A stretch of 64,000 nucleotides of DNA, taken from Rhodoferax sp. (GTDB lineage: Bacteria > Pseudomonadota > Gammaproteobacteria > Burkholderiales > Burkholderiaceae_C). The notes below the pieces were generated by a model. That model did not search any database, was not told where the DNA came from, and saw only the letters and a program-made list of their open reading frames with translations. Shown here piece after piece: positions 50,587 through 60,035 of this stretch. Each line of letters begins with the position of its first letter. Position 1 is the first letter of the stretch. The translations under genes and the position numbers were made by a program. The stretch covers positions 124,001 through 188,000 of the forward strand of contig JAGRPL010000004.1 in NCBI GenBank assembly GCA_019449595.1. The letters are read 5' to 3'.

Positions 50587-51312
50587 ATGTTAATGAAAAC
50601 ACAGAGCACCATGAACCCATCCGATGCCGATGAGGGAACCCCTGTTTCCGTCAAGATCAGGGAGCGGCTGCTGGCCGCCCGCAAGCGCTTCAACGCCAAC
50701 GACAACATTGCGCAGTTTGTGGAGCCCGGCGAACTGGAAAAGCTCCTGGACGAAGTGGAAGTCAAGATGCAGGCCGTGCTCGACAGCCTGGTGATCGACA
50801 CCGCAAACGACCACAATACCGACAAGACGGCCCGCCGCGTGGCCAAGATGTACGTCAACGAGGTATTCCGGGGGCGCTACGTCACCGGCCCCACCATCAC
50901 CGAATTCCCCAACGTCGGCCACCTCAACGAGCTGATGATCGTAGGCCCCATCACCGTGCGCAGCGCCTGCAGCCACCACTTCTGCCCGGTCATCGGCAAG
51001 ATCTGGATCGGCGTCATGCCCAATGAGCACACCAACGTGATTGGCCTGTCCAAGTACGCCCGTCTGGCCGAGTGGATCATGGGCCGGCCGCAAATCCAGG
51101 AAGAGGCGGTGGTGCAGCTGGCCGACCTGATCCAGGAAAAGACCCAGCCCGACGGCCTGGCCATCGTCATGGAAGCCAGCCACTACTGCATGGCCTGGCG
51201 CGGCGTGAAGGACATGGACAGCAAGATGATCAACTCGGTCATGCGCGGCGTGTTCCTGAAAGACCCGAACCTGCGCCGCGAGTTCTTGTCCCTGATTCCC
51301 CGGAAAGGCTGA
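50587..51312 (+). CDS. folE: GTP cyclohydrolase I FolE
   Basis: FolE converts GTP to dihydroneopterin triphosphate, the first step of folate synthesis; NudB upstream acts next. The 241-residue product has the zinc site in SACSHHFCPVIGK (C128 and neighbouring His) and ASHYCMAWRG, plus NEHTNVIGLSKYARL. It is longer than the E. coli enzyme at the N-terminus; ATG 50593 or 50611 are possible later starts. The BLUF gene begins five bases after the stop. Confidence 0.95.
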   Translation: MLMKTQSTMNPSDADEGTPVSVKIRERLLAARKRFNANDNIAQFVEPGELEKLLDEVEVKMQAVLDSLVIDTANDHNTDKTARRVAKMYVNEVFRGRYVTGPTITEFPNVGHLNELMIVGPITVRSACSHHFCPVIGKIWIGVMPNEHTNVIGLSKYARLAEWIMGRPQIQEEAVVQLADLIQEKTQPDGLAIVMEASHYCMAWRGVKDMDSKMINSVMRGVFLKDPNLRREFLSLIPRKG

Positions 51313-51317
51313 TACCC

Positions 51318-51740
51318 ATGTTGGTCCGTTTGCTTTACGCCAGTCGCGCCGTAGATCCCAGCGCCGATTCCATCGAGTCCATCCTCACGCAGTCGCGGCA
51401 GTACAACCCCACCTGCGGCATCACCGGTATCCTGTGCTACGGCGGCGGCATCTTCCTGCAGGCCATAGAAGGCGGCCGCAACGCGGTGAGCGAGTTGTAT
51501 GGGCACATCCAGAAGGACGCGCGCCACAAGGACGTGGTGCTGCTGCACTACGAAGAAATTTTCGAGCGGCGTTTTGGCGGCTGGACCATGGGGCAGGTCA
51601 ACATGTCCAAGATCAACACCAGCATCCTGCTCAAGTACGCCGAAAAACCCGAGCTGGACCCTTATGCGGTGTCGGGCAAGGTATCGCTGGCCCTGCTGGA
51701 AGAGCTGATGGCCACGGCGTCCATCATTGGCCGGGTCTGA
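51318..51740 (+). CDS. Short BLUF-domain blue-light sensor
   Basis: BLUF proteins bind FAD and change hydrogen bonding on blue light. The 140-residue product is a BLUF domain with a short C-terminal cap and no output domain. The photocycle residues line up with AppA numbering: Y7 (LLYASR), N30, Q48 (FLQAIEG), W89 and M91 (GGWTMGQVN). Such short forms act through partner proteins. Five bases separate it from folE, so it is probably on the same transcript; a functional tie to folE is not obvious. Confidence 0.92.
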   Translation: MLVRLLYASRAVDPSADSIESILTQSRQYNPTCGITGILCYGGGIFLQAIEGGRNAVSELYGHIQKDARHKDVVLLHYEEIFERRFGGWTMGQVNMSKINTSILLKYAEKPELDPYAVSGKVSLALLEELMATASIIGRV

Positions 51741-51786
51741 AGTTGGCGTTTGCGGGCCCACAACCCCGCCGCACGCTCCGCCGGAC

Positions 51787-52665
51787 GTGACCGAGCTGGT
51801 CGGCTGCGACTTTTCCAGCCGGCCCACAGCGCGCAAACCCATTGTGCTGGCCCTGGGGCATCTGGAGCGCGGACGGGTTCTGCTGTCCCGGCTGGAGCGC
51901 TTGGCGTCATTGGACGCGTTCTCGGGCTGGCTGCAGCAGCCACGTAGCTGGGTGGGGGCGTTTGACCTGCCCTTTGGCTTGCCCCGGGAACTGGTCGAAA
52001 CCCTGGATTGGCCCCGTGACTGGGCGGCGTGCATGCGCCACTATGCGGCATTGGACCGCGCGACGGTACGCGCCACCTTCGCCGCGTTTTGCGACGCCCG
52101 GCCGAAGGGCGCCAAATTTGCCCACCGGGCGACCGACTGGCCAGCCCACTCCAGTCCGTCCATGAAATGGGTCAACCCGCCGGTGGCCTACATGCTGCAT
52201 GCCGGTGTGCCGCGCCTGCTGGAAGCCGGCATCCATTTGCCGGGCTTGCATGCGGGAGACCCGCAAGACGTGGACGCCACCGGGCAGCCGCGCCGGGTGG
52301 CACTGGAGGCCTATCCCGGCCTGCTGGCGCGCGAAATACTGGGCGCACGCAGCTACAAGAGCGATGACAAGGCCAAGCAGACGCCCGAGCGCCTGATCGC
52401 CCGCAAGGACCTGGTGACGGCGCTGGAAATGGGGCAGACCCGTCTGCACCTGCGCCTGAAAGTCACGCATGCCCAGCGCGATGCCCTGGTGGCAGATACT
52501 TCGGGTGATGCGCTGGACGCCGTGCTGTGCCTGCTGCAGGCGGCCTGGGCCTGGCAGCAGCATCGGCAGGGCGCACCCTGCTATGGCTTGCCGCCGGAGA
52601 TGGACCCGTTGGAGGGGTGGATCGTCAGCGCGCAGGCCGCGCCCGGCATCAACGCCGGGGGATGA
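51787..52665 (+). CDS. DUF429 family protein
   Basis: The 292-residue product (from GTG 51787) opens LVGCDFSSRPTARKPIVLAL and has GAFDLPFGLPREL, a pattern of acidic residues like RNase H-fold enzymes, and a late ALDAVLCLLQAAWA segment. DUF429 members are predicted nucleases without assigned substrate. An upstream TTG start would overlap the BLUF gene; I prefer GTG 51787 but the start is uncertain. The 3' end overlaps that of the convergent MinD-like gene by 17 bases. Confidence 0.8.
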   Translation: MTELVGCDFSSRPTARKPIVLALGHLERGRVLLSRLERLASLDAFSGWLQQPRSWVGAFDLPFGLPRELVETLDWPRDWAACMRHYAALDRATVRATFAAFCDARPKGAKFAHRATDWPAHSSPSMKWVNPPVAYMLHAGVPRLLEAGIHLPGLHAGDPQDVDATGQPRRVALEAYPGLLAREILGARSYKSDDKAKQTPERLIARKDLVTALEMGQTRLHLRLKVTHAQRDALVADTSGDALDAVLCLLQAAWAWQQHRQGAPCYGLPPEMDPLEGWIVSAQAAPGINAGG

Positions 52666-53482
52666 CGGTTTCCTGGAGCTTGAGCGCCAGCTGGGAGATG
52701 GCCAGTGCCGCAGGGCAGCCGGGGGTGTTTTGCAGCAGCAGCTGCCGGCGCATGACGGCTTGCCGCACGGAGGGGTCGGCCGGGATGTCGCCCATGTGGA
52801 TCAGCTTGACCGGACGGCCGGGTTCGCTGGGGACAAAGCGGTCGAGCACCTGCTGCAGCTGTGTGGTGATGGCGCGTCCGTCGCCCAGGCGGGCGGTCTG
52901 GTTGATCACCATGCGGATGTTCTGGCGCTTCTGCTGCCCGACCAGCACCTTGATGGTGGCGTAGGCGTCGGTCAGGGAGGTGGGCTCGGGGGTGGCCACC
53001 ACCAGAACCTCGGAGGCCAGGGACACGGCAAACAGCACCACGTCGGAGATGCCGGCGCCGGTGTCCAGCAGCACCACGTCGTAGTGGGGCACCAGCCCCT
53101 CCATGATGCGCAGAAAGTCGTCCCGCACCTCGGGTGACAGGCGGGAGTACTCCACCATGCCGGAACCCGCCAGCAGTACGGAAAACCCGCCGGGTGCCCG
53201 GACGATGGCGTCTTCCAGCCGGGCCTTGCCGGTAAAGACGTCGTGCAGGGTCACCTTGGGGTACAGGTTGAGCACCACGTCCAGGTTTGCCAGTCCCAGG
53301 TCGGCGTCCAGCACCAGAACCCGCTGGCCCAGTTTGGCCAGTGCAGCGGCCAGGTTGGCGGACACGAAAGTCTTGCCCACGCCGCCCTTGCCGCTGGTGA
53401 CGGCCAGCACCTTTCCGAGCGGCTTGAGCGGCACGCCCGCGCCGGCGGCGGTGGTTTCCGGGGGATTCAACACGTCAGACAT
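52649..53482 (-). CDS. FlhG/MinD-family P-loop ATPase
   Basis: The 277-residue protein has the deviant Walker A KGGVGKT after VLAVTSG, the switch region LVLDADLGLANLDVVLNL and VVLLDTGAGISD. These match the FlhG (YlxH/MinD-like) group that sets flagellar number or place; a general polarity role is also possible. No flagellar genes are in the window. Its ATG overlaps the stop of the diguanylate cyclase gene (TGATG), so the two are translationally coupled. Confidence 0.85.
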   Translation of the reverse strand: MSDVLNPPETTAAGAGVPLKPLGKVLAVTSGKGGVGKTFVSANLAAALAKLGQRVLVLDADLGLANLDVVLNLYPKVTLHDVFTGKARLEDAIVRAPGGFSVLLAGSGMVEYSRLSPEVRDDFLRIMEGLVPHYDVVLLDTGAGISDVVLFAVSLASEVLVVATPEPTSLTDAYATIKVLVGQQKRQNIRMVINQTARLGDGRAITTQLQQVLDRFVPSEPGRPVKLIHMGDIPADPSVRQAVMRRQLLLQNTPGCPAALAISQLALKLQETVIPRR

Positions 53483-54288
53483 CAATTCACCCTTTGCATG
53501 GCGCCATGGGCCGCTGGGCCCGGCACGTCGCTGGAAACATTCTCGATCCACGCCGGGTCCCCGAGCGCGAGATGGCTAAACAGGAGGGTCTTTTCTTCGG
53601 CGCTGACATAGATTTCTTGCTGCTGATCCAGACAGACGCAGTTGCGGCCGCTGGCCTTGGCCCGGTACAGCTGGGTGTCGGCGCGCTCCGTCCACAGGGC
53701 GGCGGTCGAGCGGACCCATTCTGGCGCATAGGCACCGCCCACGCTGACTGTGACCTGGAGCGTCACGCTGGGGGAAATCGGGATCACCAAAGCTTCCACG
53801 GCGGAGCGGATGCGCTCGGCCACCACCATGCCGAAGGCCGTATGGCAGTAGGGCATGACCACGGAGAACTCTTCCCCCCCGTAGCGGGCCAGCGTGTCCA
53901 TGGGGCGCACGCAAGCGGCCAGGCATTTTGCGACGGCCTGCAACACGCGGTCGCCGGCCTGGTGGCCGTAGGTGTCGTTGACCTTCTTGAAATGGTCGAT
54001 GTCCAGCATCAGCAGAAGTGTCGGTTCGCCGGAGCGCGCGACCATGTCAATGTTGCGGTCCAGCGTGGCGCGGAACTGGCGCCGGTTGGCCAGGCCGGTC
54101 AGCGGGTCCCTGAGCGACAGTTCGCACAAGCCGTCAATGACGCTTTGCAGGTAATCGCGGGCCGACTCCTCGGGCGGAGGCAGGGCCATCACCATGTCGT
54201 GGTCCAGCAGCGCCCGCGCGTCATCCAACTGCAGTTGACACAATTCAACGAAGGGATTGGAAGGGGAGGGAGCCACGGCGTGATTCAA
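53482..54288 (-). CDS. Diguanylate cyclase (GGDEF domain)
   Basis: The enzyme makes c-di-GMP from two GTP. In the 268-residue product the GGDEF domain runs from about 60 to 225, with DPLTGLANRR, DIDHFKKVNDTYGH and the active GGEEF motif (137-141). The inhibitory I-site RxxD is present as R128-P-M-D131, five residues before it. An N-terminal helical region and a C-terminal tail of about 40 residues lack known sensor domains. It is coupled to the MinD-like ATPase gene. Confidence 0.94.
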   Translation of the reverse strand: MNHAVAPSPSNPFVELCQLQLDDARALLDHDMVMALPPPEESARDYLQSVIDGLCELSLRDPLTGLANRRQFRATLDRNIDMVARSGEPTLLLMLDIDHFKKVNDTYGHQAGDRVLQAVAKCLAACVRPMDTLARYGGEEFSVVMPYCHTAFGMVVAERIRSAVEALVIPISPSVTLQVTVSVGGAYAPEWVRSTAALWTERADTQLYRAKASGRNCVCLDQQQEIYVSAEEKTLLFSHLALGDPAWIENVSSDVPGPAAHGAMQRVN

Positions 54289-54389
54289 AGTTGAGCCGAT
54301 AAAGTCTAACAGGAACCACTGTCATGGTCGCTGCAAAAACGGCTGGCATCGCGGGCATTTGACCGCAATTCGCCAAGTATTTCTCGCGC

Positions 54390-56066
54390 TTATGCAGCCG
54401 GGGTTCCGGTCGCGCCCCGCAGCCGCGCGATCTGCGCCAGAGCCTCGGTATCGGTGCGGTAGAGCTGCAGCAAGGGGCTGTCGTCCAGCTGGCCGGCTCT
54501 TCGCAACACGGTTTCCACCGGCAATTTGATGCCGCTGATGTGCAGCGTGACGCCGTGTGCCTGCAGCGCTACCCGCAGGGCGCTGAAAACTTCCACACCG
54601 GTGGCGTCGATGCGGTTGATGGGATGGGCAAACAGGCACACATGCCGGGTGTCCGGGTGTGCCGCCAGGTAGCCGGATATGTTGCGCTCGAAGCTGCTGG
54701 CTGCCGCAAAGTCGAGCTCGGCGTCCATGCGCAGCGCATACATGTGATCGGCCAGCGGCGCCAGGTCCCAGAGGTGGCGGTCACGCAGGCTGCCGTCCGG
54801 GTGCAGGCCCACTTCGATGATGCGCGGGTGCAGGCGCTGGTGCAGGAAGTCAATCAGGCCCAGCATGACGCCGGCCAGCACCCCCCAGTAAATGCGCGGC
54901 GCCGTCAGCAGCGTGACCAGGAAAGTCACCCCCATGGTGAATGCTTCCATGCGCAGCAGGCGCCACAACCGCACAAAACTGGCTGGCTTGAGCAGGCTGC
55001 TGACGGCCGCCACGACTACGGCTGCCAGCACCGCGGACGGCACGTGGTACAGCGCCGGGGTCAGCCACAGCAGGACGGCCAGGACCATGACCACCGTCAC
55101 CACCGTGGCCCAGCCGGTCTGGGCCCCCGCGTACAGATTGATGGCCGAGCGCGAGAACGACGAGCTGGTGGGGAAGCTGCCGGTGGCGCCGGACGCCAGC
55201 TTGGCCAGGCCCTGCGCAATCAGGTCCTGGTTGTCGTTCCAGGGCTTGTGTTCGCGCAGGTTCTCCACCTTGGCACTGGAGGCGGTCTCCAGAAAGCTCA
55301 CCAGGGTGATGACCATGGCCGGCACGATCAGTGCGCCCAGCGTGCCCCAGGCCAGCGTGCCCGGCCAGTACAGGCCCGGCAGCCCGGAGGGCAGCGCGCC
55401 AATGACGGCGCCGCCGTGCCCGGAGAAACCGCTGGCGTAGCTGAGGGCGCCCGCGCCAATGACGGTGACCATCACGATGGGGGCGTTGGGGGCCAGCTGC
55501 TTGCCGACCACCAGCAAGGCCAGGCTGCCCAGGCCGAAGGCGGCGGCCATGGCATCGACATGGGGTGCGGCCAGCCAGACGGACCAGTCCCCTTGCATGC
55601 CCAGCAGGGCCGGCAACTGTGACAACACGATCAGCACCGTGGCCGCCTGGGTGAAACCGGCCAATACGGGGGCGCTGACCAGGTTGAGAATCCAGCCAAA
55701 GCGCCCCAGCCCCAAACCGACCTGCATCAGGCCGCTCAGCAGCGCCAGCCACACCGCCAGCGCCACCCATTGGGCACTGCCGGGTTCGGCCAGGCCCGCC
55801 AGCGAGGCGGTGACCAGCAGACTGGAGAGGGCGGTGGGCCCTACCGACAGCCGGGGTGATGCGCTCCACAGCACCGCCACCAGAGCCGGCAGAAAAGACG
55901 CGTAGATGCCGGTGACCAGGGGCATGCCCGCCAGCGCCGCGTAGGCCACCGACTGCGGCACGATGACCAGCGACACCGTCAGCCCGGCGGCGACTTCACC
56001 GCGCAGCAGCGTGGCGTTGGGGCGGGGCCAGGCCAGAAACGGCAGCCAGCGGGTGAATCGGGTCAT
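54390..56066 (-). CDS. SulP family anion transporter with STAS domain
   Basis: The 558-residue protein has 10 to 14 membrane spans with the SulP marks VPQSVAYAALAGMP and SASPRLSVGPTALSS, and a C-terminal cytoplasmic STAS domain (about 440-545, with RIDATGVEVFSAL). Substrates in the family include sulfate, bicarbonate and dicarboxylates; sulfate is a guess supported only by the neighbouring sulfur-transfer-type gene. ATG 56066 overlaps the moeB stop. Confidence 0.93.
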   Translation of the reverse strand: MTRFTRWLPFLAWPRPNATLLRGEVAAGLTVSLVIVPQSVAYAALAGMPLVTGIYASFLPALVAVLWSASPRLSVGPTALSSLLVTASLAGLAEPGSAQWVALAVWLALLSGLMQVGLGLGRFGWILNLVSAPVLAGFTQAATVLIVLSQLPALLGMQGDWSVWLAAPHVDAMAAAFGLGSLALLVVGKQLAPNAPIVMVTVIGAGALSYASGFSGHGGAVIGALPSGLPGLYWPGTLAWGTLGALIVPAMVITLVSFLETASSAKVENLREHKPWNDNQDLIAQGLAKLASGATGSFPTSSSFSRSAINLYAGAQTGWATVVTVVMVLAVLLWLTPALYHVPSAVLAAVVVAAVSSLLKPASFVRLWRLLRMEAFTMGVTFLVTLLTAPRIYWGVLAGVMLGLIDFLHQRLHPRIIEVGLHPDGSLRDRHLWDLAPLADHMYALRMDAELDFAAASSFERNISGYLAAHPDTRHVCLFAHPINRIDATGVEVFSALRVALQAHGVTLHISGIKLPVETVLRRAGQLDDSPLLQLYRTDTEALAQIARLRGATGTPAA

Positions 56067-56824
56067 GCGGCGGCGTGCGTGCTGCCACACACCGGGCACG
56101 CCGGGTTGCGCGGCAGGCGGATGTCGGTCCAGCCCATGCCGCGGCCGTCGAGCATCAGCAGCCGCCCGGTGGCCGGTTCGCCCGCTCCACTGAGCAGCTT
56201 CAGCGCCTCGGCGGCCTGCATGCTGCCCATGATGCCCACCAGCGGCGCGAACACGCCCATGGTGGCGCAGCGGGTTTCCTCGAAGGTGGTGTCGGGGGGA
56301 AAGACGCAGGCGTAGCAGGGCGAGTCGTCGCGTCGGGGGTCATACACCGCGAGCTGGCCGTCAAAGCGGATGGCCGCACCCGAGACCAGTGGCACGCGGT
56401 GGCGCACGCAGGCGGCATTGAGTGCCTGGCGGGTGGCGAAATTGTCGCTGCAGTCCAGCACCACATCGGCCTGGGCCACCAGAGTGGCCAGCTGCCCGGC
56501 GTCGGCGCGCACGGCCAGGGTGGTGATGTGCAGGCTGGGGTTGATGGTCAGCAACGCCTGGCGGGCCGACTCCACCTTGGGTTGGCCGACACGGGCTTCG
56601 GTATGGATGATCTGGCGCTGCAGGTTGGTCAGGTCGACCGTGTCGTGGTCGACCAGGGTGAGGTGCCCTACACCCGCCGTGGCCAGGTACAGGGCGGCGG
56701 GGGAGCCCAGACCGCCCAGGCCGATGATGAGCGCATGCGCCTGCAGGATGCGCTGCTGCCCCTCGATTCCCAGCTCGTCGAGCAGGATGTGGCGCGAGTA
56801 GCGCAGCAGTTGCGAGTCATCCAT
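56063..56824 (-). CDS. moeB: MoeB/ThiF-family adenylyltransferase
   Basis: This E1-like enzyme adenylates the C-terminus of a sulfur-carrier protein (MoaD or ThiS) for molybdopterin or thiamine synthesis. The 253-residue product has the nucleotide loop GLGGLGSP (35-42), DNFATRQALN, and zinc ligands C170, C173, C243 and C246; the catalytic Cys candidate is C186 (FEETRCATMG). There is no rhodanese domain. The start MDDSQLLRYSRHILL at 56824 is the family N-terminus. Confidence 0.92.
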   Translation of the reverse strand: MDDSQLLRYSRHILLDELGIEGQQRILQAHALIIGLGGLGSPAALYLATAGVGHLTLVDHDTVDLTNLQRQIIHTEARVGQPKVESARQALLTINPSLHITTLAVRADAGQLATLVAQADVVLDCSDNFATRQALNAACVRHRVPLVSGAAIRFDGQLAVYDPRRDDSPCYACVFPPDTTFEETRCATMGVFAPLVGIMGSMQAAEALKLLSGAGEPATGRLLMLDGRGMGWTDIRLPRNPACPVCGSTHAAA

Positions 56825-56915
56825 GGAGCCGTATCGCCGCCGGGTCGTCCCAAGGCAAAACAGCCCCCGTGGGGGGCTGCGCAGTACGTGAAGCGACCAG
56901 CGTCGGGGCCATGCC

Positions 56916-58352
56916 CTAGTTGTCCTTGGGTTCTTCCTTGCGCTCCACCAGGGTCTTGCTGACCAGGACCGCACGACCCTTGAGCTGGTTGATGGCCTGG
57001 GCCAGCTGGAAATCCTTGTCGGAACCAAACTCGGGCGGGCGGCGCTCGGAGGCGGGCTTGCGCGATTCTTCCTCCAGGCGCTTGAGGGCTTCGTCGCGGG
57101 CTTTTTCCAGGCCGGGGTCCTTGACTTCCTCGCCCTGACCGCTGGCCAGGTGCTTGCCCAGATCGGCTTCGCGGGTACGCAGGACAGCAAACGGGCTGCC
57201 CTCTTCGGTTTCGTCCACCATCACGTCGGGCACGATGCCCTTGGCCTGGATGGACTTGCCGCTGGGGGTGTAGTAGCGCGAGGTCGTGATCTTCAGACCG
57301 GTGTCGGGCCCCAGGGGGCGGAAGGTCTGCACCGAGCCCTTGCCGAAGGTCTGGGCGCCCATGATGGTGGCGCGTTTGTGGTCCTGCAGGGCACCGGCCA
57401 CGATTTCACTGGCCGAGGCGGAGCCTTCGTTGACCAGCACCACTAGGGGAACCTTCTTCAGGCTGGCGGGCAAGCCTTTCAGGGGGTCGGAGCCGTCGCG
57501 TCCCAGGTAGTCGCGCAGGGTGGCCCGCAGAACCTGCTTGCTTTCGGGCGTCTGGCCGTTGGTGGACACCACCGTGACGTTTTCAGGCAGGAAGGTGGCG
57601 GACACCGCAATGGCGGCGGTCAGCAGGCCGCCGGGGTCGTTGCGCAGATCCAGCACCATGCCCTTGATGCGCGGGTCCTGCTTGTAGAGCTCTTCAATCT
57701 TGTGGGCGAAGTCCTCGACCGTGCGCTCCTGGAACTGGCTGACGCGGATCCAGGCGTAGCCAGGTTCCACCAACTTGCCGCGCACCGACTGCTGCTTGAT
57801 TTCTTCGCGGGTGATGGTGACGGTGAAGGTCCGGTTCTCGTCCTTGCGGAACACCGTGAGCACCACCTTGGTGTTGGGTTCGCCCCGCATGCGCTTGACG
57901 GCATCGTTGAGGGTCAGGCCCTTGATGGCGGTGTCGTCCACGCGGGTGATCAGGTCATTGGTCTTGAGGCCGGCGCGAAAGGCGGGGGAGCCCTCGATCG
58001 GCGAGACGACCTTGACCAGGCCGTCTTCCTGCGTGATTTCGATGCCCACGCCGACGAATTTCCCGGAAGTGCCTTCCTTGAATTCCTTCAGCGATTTCTT
58101 GTCAAAGTACTGGGAATGGGGGTCCAGGCTGGAGACCATGCCGGAAATGGCTTCGGTGATGAGCTTCTTTTCGTCCACCGGTTCCACATAGTCGCTCTTG
58201 ACCATGCCGAAGACGGCGGCCAGCTGCTGCAGCTCTTCCAGCGGAAGCGGCGCCAGCGTGTTGCGTGCCACGGTTTGCAGCGACACGGTCGTCAGCGCAC
58301 CGGCGAGAACGCCCACACCTACCCAGCCCGCAATTTTCAGTTTTTGACCCAT
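56916..58352 (-). CDS. S41 family C-terminal processing peptidase CtpA
   Basis: This periplasmic serine protease cuts proteins at their C-termini and often regulates murein hydrolases. The 478-residue precursor has a signal/anchor (about 7-27), a PDZ domain (about 85-185, with GVGIEITQEDG) and the catalytic domain with the GSASASE motif (310-316) and Lys338 in TFGKGSVQ. ATG 58352 has AGGA seven bases upstream. The C-terminus is rich in charged residues. Confidence 0.95.
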   Translation of the reverse strand: MGQKLKIAGWVGVGVLAGALTTVSLQTVARNTLAPLPLEELQQLAAVFGMVKSDYVEPVDEKKLITEAISGMVSSLDPHSQYFDKKSLKEFKEGTSGKFVGVGIEITQEDGLVKVVSPIEGSPAFRAGLKTNDLITRVDDTAIKGLTLNDAVKRMRGEPNTKVVLTVFRKDENRTFTVTITREEIKQQSVRGKLVEPGYAWIRVSQFQERTVEDFAHKIEELYKQDPRIKGMVLDLRNDPGGLLTAAIAVSATFLPENVTVVSTNGQTPESKQVLRATLRDYLGRDGSDPLKGLPASLKKVPLVVLVNEGSASASEIVAGALQDHKRATIMGAQTFGKGSVQTFRPLGPDTGLKITTSRYYTPSGKSIQAKGIVPDVMVDETEEGSPFAVLRTREADLGKHLASGQGEEVKDPGLEKARDEALKRLEEESRKPASERRPPEFGSDKDFQLAQAINQLKGRAVLVSKTLVERKEEPKDN

Positions 58353-58458
58353 AAATATTCCTGTATCGGCCCAATATACACCTTGGAGGCGTTTTGCAGC
58401 CCCCGGTTCCCGGATTTGTGTAGGTGCGGTCAATCCGGGTGGTTGCAAGCCGTATTTT

Positions 58459-59202
58459 TTACGCTTTTCCCTGGGCTGCAACTGCCGCTGCGGCCTTGGC
58501 GGCGGCTTCGGCGTCGCCCAAGTAGTAGTGGCGGATGGGTTTGAGGTTGGCGTCGAGCTCGTAGACCAGCGGAATGCCGTTGGGGATGTTCAGGCCCACG
58601 ATGTCGTCGTCCGAGATGTTGTCCAGGTACTTCACCAGGGCCCGGATCGAGTTGCCGTGGGCCGCCACCAGCACGCGCTTGCCGGCCTTGATGGCGGGGG
58701 CCATCGACTCGCTCCAGAAGGGCAGCACCCGCGCCACGGTGTCTTTCAGGCACTCGGTCAGCGGTACGTCTTCGGGTTTGAGGTTGGCGTAGCGTCGGTC
58801 GCCACGCTCGCAGCGGGGGTCGGTGGCTTCCAGCGCGGGCGGCGGGGTGTCGTAGCTGCGGCGCCAGACCAGCACCTGGTCATCGCCAAATTGCTTGGCG
58901 GTTTCCGCCTTGTCCAGTCCCTGCAGCGCGCCGTAGTGGCGCTCGTTGAGGCGCCAGCTCTTGGCCACCGGCAGCCAGGTGCGGTCCATCTCGTCCAGGC
59001 AGTACCACAGGGTGTGGATGGCACGCTTGAGCACGCTGGTGTAGCACAGGTCGAACTCGTAGCCTTCGGCCTTGAGCAGCTTGCCGGCGGACATGGCTTG
59101 CGATACGCCGGTGGGGGTCAGATCGACGTCGGTCCAGCCGGTGAAGCGGTTTTCAAGGTTCCAGGTGGATTCGCCGTGGCGGATGAGAACGAGTTTGTAC
59201 AT
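58459..59202 (-). CDS. gpmA: 2,3-bisphosphoglycerate-dependent phosphoglycerate mutase
   Basis: GpmA interconverts 3- and 2-phosphoglycerate in glycolysis. The 247-residue product has the phospho-histidine motif LIRHGEST (H9), [24 protein letters not shown] and the second catalytic His in [14 protein letters not shown]. It is upstream of ctpA on the same strand, an order usual in Betaproteobacteria, and divergent from the rhodanese gene. Confidence 0.97.
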   Translation of the reverse strand: MYKLVLIRHGESTWNLENRFTGWTDVDLTPTGVSQAMSAGKLLKAEGYEFDLCYTSVLKRAIHTLWYCLDEMDRTWLPVAKSWRLNERHYGALQGLDKAETAKQFGDDQVLVWRRSYDTPPPALEATDPRCERGDRRYANLKPEDVPLTECLKDTVARVLPFWSESMAPAIKAGKRVLVAAHGNSIRALVKYLDNISDDDIVGLNIPNGIPLVYELDANLKPIRHYYLGDAEAAAKAAAAVAAQGKA

Positions 59203-59305
59203 GGTGACGGGAATAAATGCGGGGATGGAGCCGGGAGTCCCGGCAGCGAAACAGCCGCCATTCTAAAATGGCAGGCTGACGGATACGTAACCAACAAGGA
59301 ACAAA

Positions 59306-59713
59306 GTGAAATTCATTTTCGATAACTGGATGTTGATCTCCATCGCCCTGGCTTCGGGCGCCCTGCTGTTGTGGCCCGTGATCCAGGGTGCTGCCACGGC
59401 GGGTCTGGACCCCGCCGGTGCCGTGCAGCTGATCAACCGCGAAAAAGGCGTGGTGATTGACGTCTGCTCCCCGCAGGAGTTTGCCGCGGGCCACGTGGGC
59501 GGCGCCAGGAATATCCCGCTGGACGATCTGGAAGCCAAGCTGGCAGGCGCCGTCAAGAACAAGGCGCTGCCCCTGATCCTGGTGTGCCAGTCCGGCGCGC
59601 GCTCCGGCCGTGCCGTGGCGATCGCCAAGAAACTGGGTTACGAGCAGGCTCAATCGCTGGGCGGCGGGCTCGCGGCGTGGAAAGCGGCTAACCTGCCGGT
59701 TGAAAAAACCTGA
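59306..59713 (+). CDS. Membrane-anchored rhodanese-like protein
   Basis: The 135-residue product has an N-terminal membrane span (about 8-28) and a single rhodanese domain with DVCSPQEFAAGHVGGARNIP and active cysteine C94 in LVCQSGARSGRA. It may move sulfane sulfur or act as a thiol protein near the membrane. The GTG start has AAGGAAC upstream. It precedes grxC and secB, as in many proteobacteria. Confidence 0.92.
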   Translation: MKFIFDNWMLISIALASGALLLWPVIQGAATAGLDPAGAVQLINREKGVVIDVCSPQEFAAGHVGGARNIPLDDLEAKLAGAVKNKALPLILVCQSGARSGRAVAIAKKLGYEQAQSLGGGLAAWKAANLPVEKT

Positions 59714-59774
59714 GCGTTGCCCCATATGGGGTGTCAGGCCCCATTCCTTATTTGCCATAGAAAGCGCACCTCCC

Positions 59775-60035
59775 ATGCAAGCCGTCAAGATGTACACCAC
59801 CGCTGTCTGCCCCTATTGCATCCAGGCCAAGCGCGTCCTCCAGTCCAAGGGGGTGGCGCACATCGAAGAGGTGCGCATCGATACCCAGCCCGAAGAGCGC
59901 GCCAAGATGATGGAATTGACTGGCCGGCGCACCGTGCCGCAGATTTTCATCGGCGCAACCCACGTGGGCGGCTGCGACGACCTGATGGCGCTGGACAGCC
60001 GGGGCGGTTTGTTGCCTTTGCTCAATGCGGCCTGA
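59775..60035 (+). CDS. grxC: Glutaredoxin 3 (GrxC)
   Basis: This dithiol glutaredoxin (86 residues) reduces disulfides with glutathione. The active site CPYC lies at residues 12-15 (TTAVCPYCIQAK), and RRTVPQIFIGATHVGGCDDL carries the conserved cis-proline and GG-D glutathione site. It is 61 bases after the rhodanese gene and 116 before secB. Confidence 0.96.
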   Translation: MQAVKMYTTAVCPYCIQAKRVLQSKGVAHIEEVRIDTQPEERAKMMELTGRRTVPQIFIGATHVGGCDDLMALDSRGGLLPLLNAA

